Under the pieces are notes generated by a model. The model did no database searches. It saw nothing but the letters and a program-made list of their open reading frames with translations, and was not told the DNA's origin. Positions 7,437 through 13,342 of a DNA stretch of 15,679 nucleotides are shown here, piece after piece. Made by a program: the position numbers and the translations under genes. The DNA is from JAZDMK01 sp043800975 (GTDB taxonomy: Bacteria; Bacteroidota; Bacteroidia; Bacteroidales; JAHJDW01). Each line of letters begins with the position of its first letter. Position 1 is the stretch's first letter. The stretch lies in NCBI GenBank assembly GCA_043800975.1, contig JAZDMK010000336.1, positions 1 to 15,679 of the forward strand, read 5' to 3'.

Positions 7437-7813
7437 CCCGCTCTCTGACTGTGCGAAATCGCTGTACGACAAGTGAAGATCGCTGCGCAACAAATTGAAA
7501 TCGCTGCACAACAAATTGAAATCGCTGTACGACAAGTGAAGATCGCTGCACAACAAATTGAAATCGCTGTACGACAAGTGAAGATCGCTGTGCAACAAAT
7601 GGAAATCGCTGCACGACAAATGAACATCGCTCTCTGACTGTACGAAATCGCTGTACGACAAGTGAAGATCGCTGTGCAACAAATTGAAATCGCTGCACGA
7701 CAAATGAAGATCGCTCTCTGACTGATCGAAATCGCCGTAAGAAGATGCGACATCGCTCTCTGACTGATCGAAATCGCTGTACGACAAATGTAAATCTCTA
7801 TACGAAAATAGGA
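7437..7813. repeat. 21-bp tandem repeat array, about 18 units
   Basis: Sixteen units of exactly 21 bp run without gaps from 7458 to 7793, with a degenerate unit at each end (7437-7457 and 7794-7813). Nearly all begin ATCGCTG or ATCGCTC. Types: A (ATCGCTGTACGACAAGTG..), B (ATCGCTGCACAACAAATTG..), C (ATCGCTGCACGACAAATG..), D (ATCGCTCTCTGACTG..) and one E (7731). Units 4-5 (7500-7541) and 6-7 (7542-7583) are identical 42-bp blocks. Units 7-10 (7563-7646) and 11-14 (7647-7730) form an 84-bp A-B-C-D block repeated with 4 mismatches. All three minus frames are open through most of it because 21 is divisible by 3; one plus frame gives heptads such as IAVRQVK/IAAQQIE but is broken by TGA in every D unit. 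No spacer-like unique sequence exists, so it is not CRISPR. It sits about 50 bases upstream of the hypE promoter box. Confidence 0.92.
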
Positions 7814-7930
7814 AGTCGTTAAATGATGGTATGCCTTGCTGTTGTTGCTTTACAGGGAGTAAAAAATCAATCCTTAATCAGCTTCGAATTTTCGTGCCCT
7901 TTTCAAAGAATTGATTGGGGATGGTGCAAC

Positions 7931-8500
7931 TTAAGGAATTTGAACTTTAGTAATATGCAAAAGATAACCTAATAATCTCTTGAAATTTAAATTATTCGTA
8001 TCAATAATATCTGTGTTTTTAAGATCAATCCTATAGCGATCACCTCTTTTACATAAATCAAAAACAACATACCCAGAATAACCATCATTTGGAACTAACA
8101 CCGAAAAATTGTTAGGATTTATTTTTGTTAAATTATCGATTCTATCAAGGTCAAACAACATTTTTGTATAATCAAAAATACTATCAAGTTGATTGTTTGT
8201 CAATTTAAATTGATTGGTATCAATCGGCAGAAATGATTCATGTACCCTATATTTGTATTTGATGAAATAAATTGTGTTTTTCCTTAATGAATCATTTTCA
8301 AAGATGTCAGTTGGAACATTATAAAGGTCACAATTTTTAATAAAAAATACATATCCTTCTTCTTTTAAAAAATTATTGCAATTAATTACAATATTAAAAT
8401 CATAATAATGAAAATGCTTTGATTTCTCCTTTTGTATATCCTGAGCTTGAAGAATAAATGGAAAACACAATAATGCGTGTAGTATAAATTTATGAACCAT
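7931..8500 (-). CDS. Hypothetical secreted protein, AT-rich
   Basis: I do not recognise the family. The frame is open up to 8620, but the ATG at 8500 gives a proper signal peptide (MVHKFILHALLCFPFILQAQ, cleavage near QAQ-DI) and fits a promoter box at 8543-8550, so I prefer that start and a 189-residue protein. There is no lipoprotein cysteine and no T9SS sorting domain. The mature part is mixed alpha/beta with many Asn, Asp, Tyr and Lys, including a PNDGYSGYVVFDL stretch and a DNLTKINPNNFSVLV stretch. The gene is visibly richer in A and T than the hyp genes around it, which may indicate later acquisition. It stands alone between the tandem array and the divergent hypC. Confidence 0.6.
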   Translation of the reverse strand: MVHKFILHALLCFPFILQAQDIQKEKSKHFHYYDFNIVINCNNFLKEEGYVFFIKNCDLYNVPTDIFENDSLRKNTIYFIKYKYRVHESFLPIDTNQFKLTNNQLDSIFDYTKMLFDLDRIDNLTKINPNNFSVLVPNDGYSGYVVFDLCKRGDRYRIDLKNTDIIDTNNLNFKRLLGYLLHITKVQIP

Positions 8501-8542
8501 GAAGCCTTTATAAACTGTTTTATCATTTTTTCGCATACCCCA

Positions 8543-8550
8543 CAAAAATA
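8543..8550 (-). promoter_or_regulatory. Probable -7 box of the 8500-7931 gene
   Basis: Minus-strand TATTTTTG fits TAnnTTTG. It ends 42 bases before the ATG at 8500. In-frame ATGs further upstream (8620, 8575) lie outside any transcript from this box, and the one at 8536 would sit about at its start, supporting the shorter protein. Confidence 0.4.
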
Positions 8551-8650
8551 GTAAATTTGATTCATGTTTTAGCATAATCGAATCCGCTGAAAAGCGAATG
8601 AGTTTAAAATTAATTGACAAGCGAATAGTTTTTTGAGCAGACTCGTATTC

Positions 8651-8693
8651 CTATGTGCCTATGTAAATCTATGTCTTCTATGTGTTAAAAAAA
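8651..8693. repeat. CTATGT short repeats with A tract (dispersed-repeat type)
   Basis: CTATGT occurs four times, starting at 8651, 8659, 8669 and 8678, spaced 8-10 bases, and is followed by GTTAAAAAAA. From memory this resembles intergenic runs spread through Bacteroidota genomes. No coding role is seen. Confidence 0.4.
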
Positions 8694-8768
8694 CCGAAAA
8701 GCCCCGGCTACTGCTTGCAATCATTTCTCCTGACTTCGTGCTTCCAACTTCCAACTCAAAAAAATCCC

Positions 8769-8776
8769 TAACTTTG
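8769..8776 (+). promoter_or_regulatory. -7 box of hypC
   Basis: TAACTTTG, followed by CAAAAA, fits TAnnTTTG and ends 17 bases before the hypC ATG. A TTC at 8749-8751, with a 17-base spacer, is a near miss for the -33 TTG. Confidence 0.6.
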
Positions 8777-8793
8777 CAAAAAATTCAAAGAAA

Positions 8794-9033
8794 ATGTGTC
8801 TTAGTATTCCTGCAGAAGTAATATCGATTGAAGGCGACACTGCGAAAGTGACCGTGGGTGGTGCCGTGCGTGAAGCATCGCTTCAGTTGCTTGAAGAAGT
8901 GAAGGTGGGTGATTTTGTTTTACTGCATACCGGCTTCGCCATTGAAGTGATCAGCCCCGAAGAGGCCGAAGAAACCATGCGCTACTTACGAGAACTGGGT
9001 GAAGTATCGCCGGAAGATAAGCCTTTGTTTTAA
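8794..9033 (+). CDS. hypC: Hydrogenase maturation chaperone HypC
   Basis: HypC carries the Fe(CN)2CO unit assembled with HypD and delivers it to the hydrogenase large-subunit precursor. The 79-residue product starts MCLSIPAEV; the conserved Cys2 becomes N-terminal after Met removal and binds iron. The VGDFVLLHTGFAIEVISPEEAEET segment matches the OB-fold core and tail of HypC/HupF proteins (described in pieces: VGDFVLLHTGFA, then the SPEEAEE helix). The start is fixed by the MCLSIP motif. It is a single-gene unit with its own TAnnTTTG box, convergent with a large surface-protein gene, unlike the usual hypC-hypD pairing. Confidence 0.97.
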   Translation: MCLSIPAEVISIEGDTAKVTVGGAVREASLQLLEEVKVGDFVLLHTGFAIEVISPEEAEETMRYLRELGEVSPEDKPLF

Positions 9034-9052
9034 ATCCTGAGCCTGAAGGATT
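9033..9052. terminator. Small shared stem-loop between convergent hypC and CHU_C-protein genes
   Basis: AATCCT (9033-9038) pairs with AGGATT (9047-9052) around an 8-base loop, filling the 17-base gap and touching both stop codons. There is no T tract on either side, so it is only a possible bidirectional terminator. Confidence 0.3.
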
Positions 9053-10724
9053 AGTTAACTACGTGTACTGCGCCCCGGTATTTGGTTTGCCCGAATTCCA
9101 GTATGTAATAATAAACTCCATCGGGAACCTTGGCTCCGCTGCTCATATTATTTCCATTCCAGCAAGGATTGGCTTCGTCTTTTTCAAACACCAGCTTTCC
9201 CCATCTGTTAAAGATTTTCAGGGTGTAACAATTTGCCATTTCAGGAGCCGTCTTCAACTGATAACAATCGTTTTTCCCGTCACCATTCGGAGTGAAAACA
9301 TTGGGTGGCGGAAGGCCGACAATACCGGTGTACATATCGATTGCGATGGCTTGAATAAGCGTATCGATGCAATAGGTATTCTGAGCAATCAGTTGAATGA
9401 ATACTGTATCGGTTCCATACATAAGCATTGTTTCGGCATGGCTTTCTGTAGAAGTGTAACCATCGGAAAAAGTCCAGTTAAAAGAATTAAAATTCGTAGA
9501 AGTGTTATCAGCGGAAACAATAATTCCTTCACAGGTAGGATTAACCGTTGTTACAAAATCCATCACCGGTGGCGGGCTGACGAATACGGTATGCGTTATT
9601 GTGTCTCTGCATCCAGCCAGCGTTGTATCCATTAAAGTTACGGTGTAAGTACCCGGATTTTGAAAGATGTGGGTTGGATTATCACCTCCTATGAGATTGT
9701 TATCGACAGAGCCCGGATCGCCGAAATCCCAGTACCATCCGACAACAGGGGCGTTGGCATAGGTAGATGTGTGATTAAACTGAATGGGAAGGCCCATGCA
9801 TCCGTTGTTAAATGTGAATTCAGAAAACACATGTGCAGGAAGAATAATTGCTTTGAGCGTATCGACGCAGTATGAGTTGGCCTGAGAGGTAAGAATACAT
9901 GAATAAACGCTGCTGTCGAGCGGATTAGTAACAGATATTGATTGTGTTGTAGCTCCACCCGGCGACCATTGATACAAAAAACCATAAGGCGCAACAAGAT
10001 TTACGGTTGAATCACCGAGGCAATATTTTACTTTTAACTGTCTGGGTAAGCATTGTGTATTAAAATAAGCATATCCGAAATGCCCTGTCAATGCACAATC
10101 GTAAGTTGTAAACTGCACTTTAATATTTTGTCCGTGATATGCTTTTAAGCTCAATCCTACGGTACGCCAGTCAAACCATTTTACTACCTGAATTCCAATA
10201 TTACATGTGTTGGGTGTGTATCCGGGCATACCCACGTAATAGGTAAAACGTGAACATGTGTCTGTCATTACATTACCAAACTGGTCAAGAATTCTGATTT
10301 CAAATTTGGGCATTTCTGTAGGAAGATGAGCGCCATCATCAGGATCTTCGAGAACTACGGCGTATCTGTATACGTAAAGTCCGTTGATGTTCGTATCTAC
10401 GGCAATATCATAAGTAAGGCGTTCTGCCTCGGCGCCGATATCCGAATTTCCAAGTCTTACTGTTCGGTTAACACCGGTGGGAATCATCTGAAGACCTCCG
10501 CACGACATTGGATCAACGCCGGGTGTAGAAATTATTGTGTGTCTGCCAGTGGCAAACCCAGCAGTAGTGCAAGGGCTGGTGAAATCGCCATAACAACCGG
10601 TCCAATTGTTAAAGTTGTTTTCAGAAAAATCGGAATTGGGACAAGTGGAACTGGATACCTGCGCATTCGTTATCGAATACGCGCAAACCAGTAACAGAAA
10701 AGCGAGAGCAAATTTTATTTTCAT
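9051..10724 (-). CDS. PKD-domain surface protein with gliding-motility/CHU_C (T9SS type B) C-terminus
   Basis: The 557-residue protein has a signal peptide (MKIKFALAFLLLVCAYSITNAQ). An N-terminal module of about 210 residues follows, with several Cys and a jelly-roll look (STCPNSDFSENNFNNWTGCYG near its start). A Cys-containing Ig-like segment precedes a PKD domain with the hallmark WYWDFGDPG, then HIFQNPGTYTVTL. A second PKD-like repeat holds FNWTFSDGYTS. Residues 474-557 are a CHU_C/gliding-motility-associated C-terminal domain: VFTPNGDGKND, IFNRWGKLVFE, PDGVYYYILEFG. In this family the domain directs export by the type IX system and surface attachment; an adhesin-like role is inferred. It is divergent from hypD and convergent with hypC, and appears to be an unrelated insertion between hyp genes. 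Its leader contains a marked hairpin. Confidence 0.88.
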   Translation of the reverse strand: MKIKFALAFLLLVCAYSITNAQVSSSTCPNSDFSENNFNNWTGCYGDFTSPCTTAGFATGRHTIISTPGVDPMSCGGLQMIPTGVNRTVRLGNSDIGAEAERLTYDIAVDTNINGLYVYRYAVVLEDPDDGAHLPTEMPKFEIRILDQFGNVMTDTCSRFTYYVGMPGYTPNTCNIGIQVVKWFDWRTVGLSLKAYHGQNIKVQFTTYDCALTGHFGYAYFNTQCLPRQLKVKYCLGDSTVNLVAPYGFLYQWSPGGATTQSISVTNPLDSSVYSCILTSQANSYCVDTLKAIILPAHVFSEFTFNNGCMGLPIQFNHTSTYANAPVVGWYWDFGDPGSVDNNLIGGDNPTHIFQNPGTYTVTLMDTTLAGCRDTITHTVFVSPPPVMDFVTTVNPTCEGIIVSADNTSTNFNSFNWTFSDGYTSTESHAETMLMYGTDTVFIQLIAQNTYCIDTLIQAIAIDMYTGIVGLPPPNVFTPNGDGKNDCYQLKTAPEMANCYTLKIFNRWGKLVFEKDEANPCWNGNNMSSGAKVPDGVYYYILEFGQTKYRGAVHVVN

Positions 10725-10731
10725 AAATAAC

Positions 10732-10748
10732 GACTCTTTAGAAGAGTC
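10732..10748 (-). promoter_or_regulatory. Stem-loop in the 5' leader of the CHU_C protein gene
   Basis: On the transcript, GACTCTT, a CTA loop and AAGAGTC form a perfect 7-bp stem with a 3-base loop. It begins at the last base of the -7 box and ends 7 bases before the ATG, so it fills most of the predicted leader. It could be a stabilising 5' hairpin or an operator palindrome at the transcription start. Confidence 0.5.
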
Positions 10749-10755
10749 AAATTTA
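10748..10755 (-). promoter_or_regulatory. Probable -7 box of the CHU_C protein gene
   Basis: Minus-strand TAAATTTG fits TAnnTTTG and ends 23 bases before the ATG at 10724. No clear -33 TTG is seen. The region is very AT-rich, so a chance match is possible. Confidence 0.4.
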
Positions 10756-11021
10756 GTTAATAATTTTATAAAAAACTGACAAACAAATTATTTATTATGA
10801 ACTACCTTTATTTGATGATGATAAAATTCAACACTTAATCTTTTGGATTTTGTGCTTAAACTGAGTATAATCGAGGTGAGTATGTTTTTCAGATTGTGGT
10901 TTTATGTTTCAAGTATTAAGACAAATGATAGTTGAAAAGGTTGTCTGTATTTATATATTTTTTTCAACATCAATTCCTCATTATTCAATTCTTGTCTGCT
11001 CAATTTCTGTTTTTCTGCAAT
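10756..11021. other. AT-rich intergenic region between divergent CHU_C protein gene and hypD
   Basis: No convincing gene or RNA is seen here. One 8-bp perfect inverted repeat, GTTGAAAA (10931-10938) and TTTTCAAC (10971-10978), is separated by 32 AT-rich bases. It could be an operator or a chance match in AT-rich DNA. Short frames in the region lack coding character. Confidence 0.4.
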
Positions 11022-11051
11022 TTGGTGAAAAGCTTTGGTTTCTTATCTTTG
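11022..11051 (+). promoter_or_regulatory. hypD promoter with both Bacteroidota elements
   Basis: TTG at 11022-11024, a 19-base spacer, then TATCTTTG at 11044-11051 is a full match to the TTG-N19-TAnnTTTG pattern of Bacteroidota. The box ends 18 bases before the hypD ATG. The sequence CTTATCTTTGCAAC here is close to the hypA box. Confidence 0.7.
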
Positions 11052-11069
11052 CAACCGTAACTATTTTTT

Positions 11070-12146
11070 ATGAAATTTATTAGCGAATACAGAAATCCTG
11101 AGATTGTAAAAAATTTAATTCATTCCATTCAGCAGGAATCCAAAAGTGAAATTGCGCTGATGGAAGTGTGTGGTGGTCATACTATGGCTATTCATAAATT
11201 CGGGATTCCTTCTTTGTTGCCTGAAAATATTAAACTGATTTCTGGTCCGGGCTGTCCGGTTTGTGTTACATCACGTGGTTTTATTGATCATGCGGTGGCA
11301 TTGTGCCGCAGGAGTGATGTAATTCTGACAACCTTTGGCGATCTGATCCGTGTACCGGGATCGACTAGTACTTTGTATCGCGAGCGCGCTGCCGGTGCGG
11401 ATGTGCGTATTGTTTATTCACCCCTGGATGCAGTTCAGATTGCTGTTGAAAACCCGGATAAGAAAATTGTTTTTCTCGGAATCGGTTTTGAAACCACTGC
11501 ACCGGGAAGTGCAGCCGCCATTGATGTTGCAGAGAAAAAAAGTGTGAAGAATTTCTTTTTGCTGAGTTCACATAAAACTATGCCGCCCGCTATGCAGGCC
11601 ATTGTTACCGAAGGAATCCGCCTGGATGGATTTATCTGTCCGGGGCATGTGAGCACGATTACAGGAACATCCATTTATAATTTTATTCCCGAAAAATTTA
11701 ATCTGGGATGTGTGGTTGCTGGCTTCGAGCCGACGGATATTCTTCAGTCCGTTTTAATGCTTGTAAAGCAAATTGAATCGAAAAATACGAAAGTTGAAAT
11801 ACAATACAGCCGTGCTGTAAAGCCTGAGGGCAATGTCAAAGCGCGTGTACTGCTCGATCAGGTTTTTGAATTGTGCGACGACTGGTGGCGCGGTTTCGGT
11901 GTGATCCCTGCCAGCGGAATGACACTCAGATCAAAGTATGCCGCGATGAATGCATTGAATATCGAAGTGGAAATTGAACCATTGCTTGAAGAAAAAGGAT
12001 GTATTTGCGGAGAGATTTTAAAAGGAATGAAAACGCCGAAAGACTGCAAATTATTTGGGAAAGCCTGCACACCTGAAAACCCATCCGGTTCCTGTATGGT
12101 TTCGAATGAGGGCGCCTGCGCAGCTTTTTATCGGTATTCGAAATAA
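11070..12146 (+). CDS. hypD: Hydrogenase maturation iron-sulfur protein HypD
   Basis: HypD is the [4Fe-4S] scaffold that, with HypC, assembles the Fe(CN)2CO group from HypE-derived cyanide. The 358-residue product has the conserved MEVCGGHTMAIHKFG (C34), SGPGCPVCVTS (C62, C65, a redox-active pair), GFETTAPG and CPGHVSTITG motifs. The C-terminal Cys-rich region (C311, C313, C326, C333, C342, C350) contains the cluster ligands, with PKDCKLFGKACTPENPSGSC visible. All key residues are intact and length is normal. It is a single-gene unit with a strong promoter match, divergent from the CHU_C protein gene and convergent with the hypF-methyltransferase unit. Confidence 0.97.
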   Translation: MKFISEYRNPEIVKNLIHSIQQESKSEIALMEVCGGHTMAIHKFGIPSLLPENIKLISGPGCPVCVTSRGFIDHAVALCRRSDVILTTFGDLIRVPGSTSTLYRERAAGADVRIVYSPLDAVQIAVENPDKKIVFLGIGFETTAPGSAAAIDVAEKKSVKNFFLLSSHKTMPPAMQAIVTEGIRLDGFICPGHVSTITGTSIYNFIPEKFNLGCVVAGFEPTDILQSVLMLVKQIESKNTKVEIQYSRAVKPEGNVKARVLLDQVFELCDDWWRGFGVIPASGMTLRSKYAAMNALNIEVEIEPLLEEKGCICGEILKGMKTPKDCKLFGKACTPENPSGSCMVSNEGACAAFYRYSK

Positions 12147-12171
12147 CACTTTAAACATTCATTAAATAATT

Positions 12172-12212
12172 TCTGCGAATATCTGCGCCCATTCAATCTG
12201 CGCTAATCTGCG
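12172..12212. repeat. TCTGCG short repeats downstream of hypD (dispersed-repeat type)
   Basis: TCTGCG occurs four times, starting at 12172, 12182, 12197 and 12207, with spacings of 10, 15 and 10 bases, followed by GAGAAAAAAA. Further on, GGAACGAAGAGCACGAAG (12285-12302) has a similar look. From memory such runs are scattered in intergenic DNA of many Bacteroidota. The role is unknown. Confidence 0.4.
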
Positions 12213-12251
12213 AGAAAAAAATTGCAACTATTTTCATTAGCAGATACATGA

Positions 12252-12267
12252 TGTAATAGCTATTACA
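12252..12267. repeat. Perfect 16-bp palindrome
   Basis: TGTAATAGCTATTACA equals its own reverse complement. It lies between the hypD stop and the hypF remnant. It has the size of a dimeric repressor site but is downstream of all neighbouring genes, so it may instead be part of a transcript-end structure; no T tract follows. Confidence 0.5.
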
Positions 12268-12308
12268 CGAAGTTACATAAAGAAGGAACGAAGAGCACGA
12301 AGCAAAAA

Positions 12309-12430
12309 TTAAATTTGATACTTCCCAATCATCAATTGCCCCAGCGCAATTCCGCCATCATTTAGGTAACCTGTAAAGCTTTTATTGGTATTCAAATTGA
12401 AGCGATTTTGATGAAAATACAGACGAGATT
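12309..12430 (-). pseudogene. Remnant of a second hypF 3' end
   Basis: The minus strand translates to about 40 residues ending in YLNDGGIALGQLMIGKYQI and a TAA at 12309-12311. This matches the C-terminus of the intact HypF in this window (SNDGGIALGQLVIGSHQ), the conserved last motif of the Kae1-like carbamoyltransferase domain. In DNA, 12320-12362 and 13361-13402 agree at 39 of 43 aligned positions, with one gap. Upstream the frame continues as FHQNRFNLNTNKSFTG, which aligns only loosely with HypF, and then meets a stop inside the end of the methyltransferase gene. There is no start codon for it. It is best read as the tail of a decayed hypF copy, either left by duplication or belonging to an older, divergent hypF. 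Confidence 0.8.
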
Positions 12431-13327
12431 TTACTTCTGCCGAATAGAGTTTTTAATATAAAAACCTTTCAGTGTCATCCCTGTATTTGTCAAGGTCAGT
12501 ATAGTGTTGACGAAATTTTTAAGCAACATCATGTGCCACTTATTTTCAGTGCTGGTTCTCATTTTTTCATCACGCAATTCATCCTGCGAAGTAGATGTTT
12601 TCTTTTTTTCGGGTGAGGCACTGGAGACATTAAAGCTGATCCCGGTTGAGGAAAAACTGTATAGTTTAAAATTATGTTCTCTGATAGCCTTGTTAAGAGT
12701 CTTCTTTGTAAAATACGAAAGATGCATTGGATAACCGATGTATTTAAAAGCTGCTTTTAACCGACGTCTGGATATAGAATTAAAATTGGGTGTGGTGCAA
12801 TAAAAAAGGCCTCCTTCCCTTAGTAAATTTGAAATGGAATCAAGTTCTTTGTGTGGATTATTGATATGCTCAATTACTTCGAATGAAGTGATGATATCAA
12901 AAGAATTAATTTCAAAATCTGTTTCTTTTAATTCACCTTCTTTGATCTGAATTCCGTTTTCTCTGCATATTTTTATTGCAGTTTTTGAAAATTCTGTTCC
13001 ATAAATTTCCCATCCTCTTTTACCGGCCTCAATTAAAAACCACCCTGTTCCACAACCTACATCCAGAAGTTTTCCTGTCTTTCTGAATTTTTCAAATTTA
13101 TCCAGAAGTTGATTGTATCTTTTCAATGTGATGGGAGAAATGGTTTTTTCTCCTCCATAAGAGTAGGTGTTATAGTAGTTGTCAAGTTCTTCAGGAGTGG
13201 GAATTCTGTCCATAAAAACGAATCCGCATTTTTTGCATTTCACAAGCCCGTGCGATTCATAGCCTTTTAAAAAAGAGAAATTTAAACTACTGCATAAGTA
13301 ACATTGTTTATGTTTTTCAACGGTCAT
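12431..13327 (-). CDS. Class I SAM-dependent methyltransferase with N-terminal zinc-ribbon
   Basis: The 298-residue protein opens with two CxxC pairs (C9/C12 and C31/C34, in CYLCSS and KCKKCGFVFMDRIP), a small zinc-ribbon typical of this methyltransferase subgroup. The Rossmann domain follows, with SAM motif I LLDVGCGTGWF (87-97), an acidic TEFS after the second strand, FDIITSFEVIEHI as motif II, and LREGGLFYCTTPN. SYFTKKTLNKAI is a common downstream motif. Relatives are often found in surface-polysaccharide or secondary-metabolite loci; the substrate here is unknown. The gene starts 15 bases after hypF on the same strand and is more AT-rich than hypF. Because a hypF 3' remnant lies just beyond it, it appears to have been inserted next to hypF. 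A role in hydrogenase maturation is not supported by known biochemistry. Confidence 0.85.
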   Translation of the reverse strand: MTVEKHKQCYLCSSLNFSFLKGYESHGLVKCKKCGFVFMDRIPTPEELDNYYNTYSYGGEKTISPITLKRYNQLLDKFEKFRKTGKLLDVGCGTGWFLIEAGKRGWEIYGTEFSKTAIKICRENGIQIKEGELKETDFEINSFDIITSFEVIEHINNPHKELDSISNLLREGGLFYCTTPNFNSISRRRLKAAFKYIGYPMHLSYFTKKTLNKAIREHNFKLYSFSSTGISFNVSSASPEKKKTSTSQDELRDEKMRTSTENKWHMMLLKNFVNTILTLTNTGMTLKGFYIKNSIRQK

Positions 13328-13342
13328 ATGAAAAAATTGTAA

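Noticed and set aside
7378..7698. In-frame N-terminal extension of HypE by about 107 residues through the repeat array
   Set aside because: The extension is repeat-encoded and absent from known HypE proteins; all minus frames of a stop-free 21-bp repeat stay open; MKEKNILSSHGSGGK is the normal HypE beginning and a promoter box lies just before it.
7310..7787. Two other long minus-strand frames of 137 and 147 codons over the array
   Set aside because: They are different frames of the same 21-bp repeat, end in or beside hypE coding sequence, and have no credible start context or family.
7437..7813. CRISPR array
   Set aside because: Units are contiguous 21-bp repeats with no unique spacers, and no cas genes are present.
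7867..7915. 7-bp inverted repeat AATCAAT/ATTGATT next to the array
   Set aside because: It has a short AT-rich stem with a loop of about 36 bases and no associated element.
8501..8620. N-terminal extension of the 7931-8500 protein to the ATG at 8620
   Set aside because: The shorter form starts with a clean signal peptide, and the promoter box at 8543-8550 lies inside the extension.
8633..8821. 62-codon plus-strand frame overlapping the start of hypC
   Set aside because: It covers the CTATGT repeat run and the hypC promoter, lacks protein-like composition and overlaps hypC in another frame.
9063..9875. Plus-strand frames of 190 and 71 codons antisense to the CHU_C protein gene
   Set aside because: They are shadows; the minus frame has a signal peptide, PKD and sorting domains.
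10931..10978. 8-bp inverted repeat upstream of hypD as a definite operator
   Set aside because: It consists of GTTGAAAA and TTTTCAAC in very AT-rich DNA with a 32-base gap, so chance is plausible; it is only mentioned under the intergenic region.
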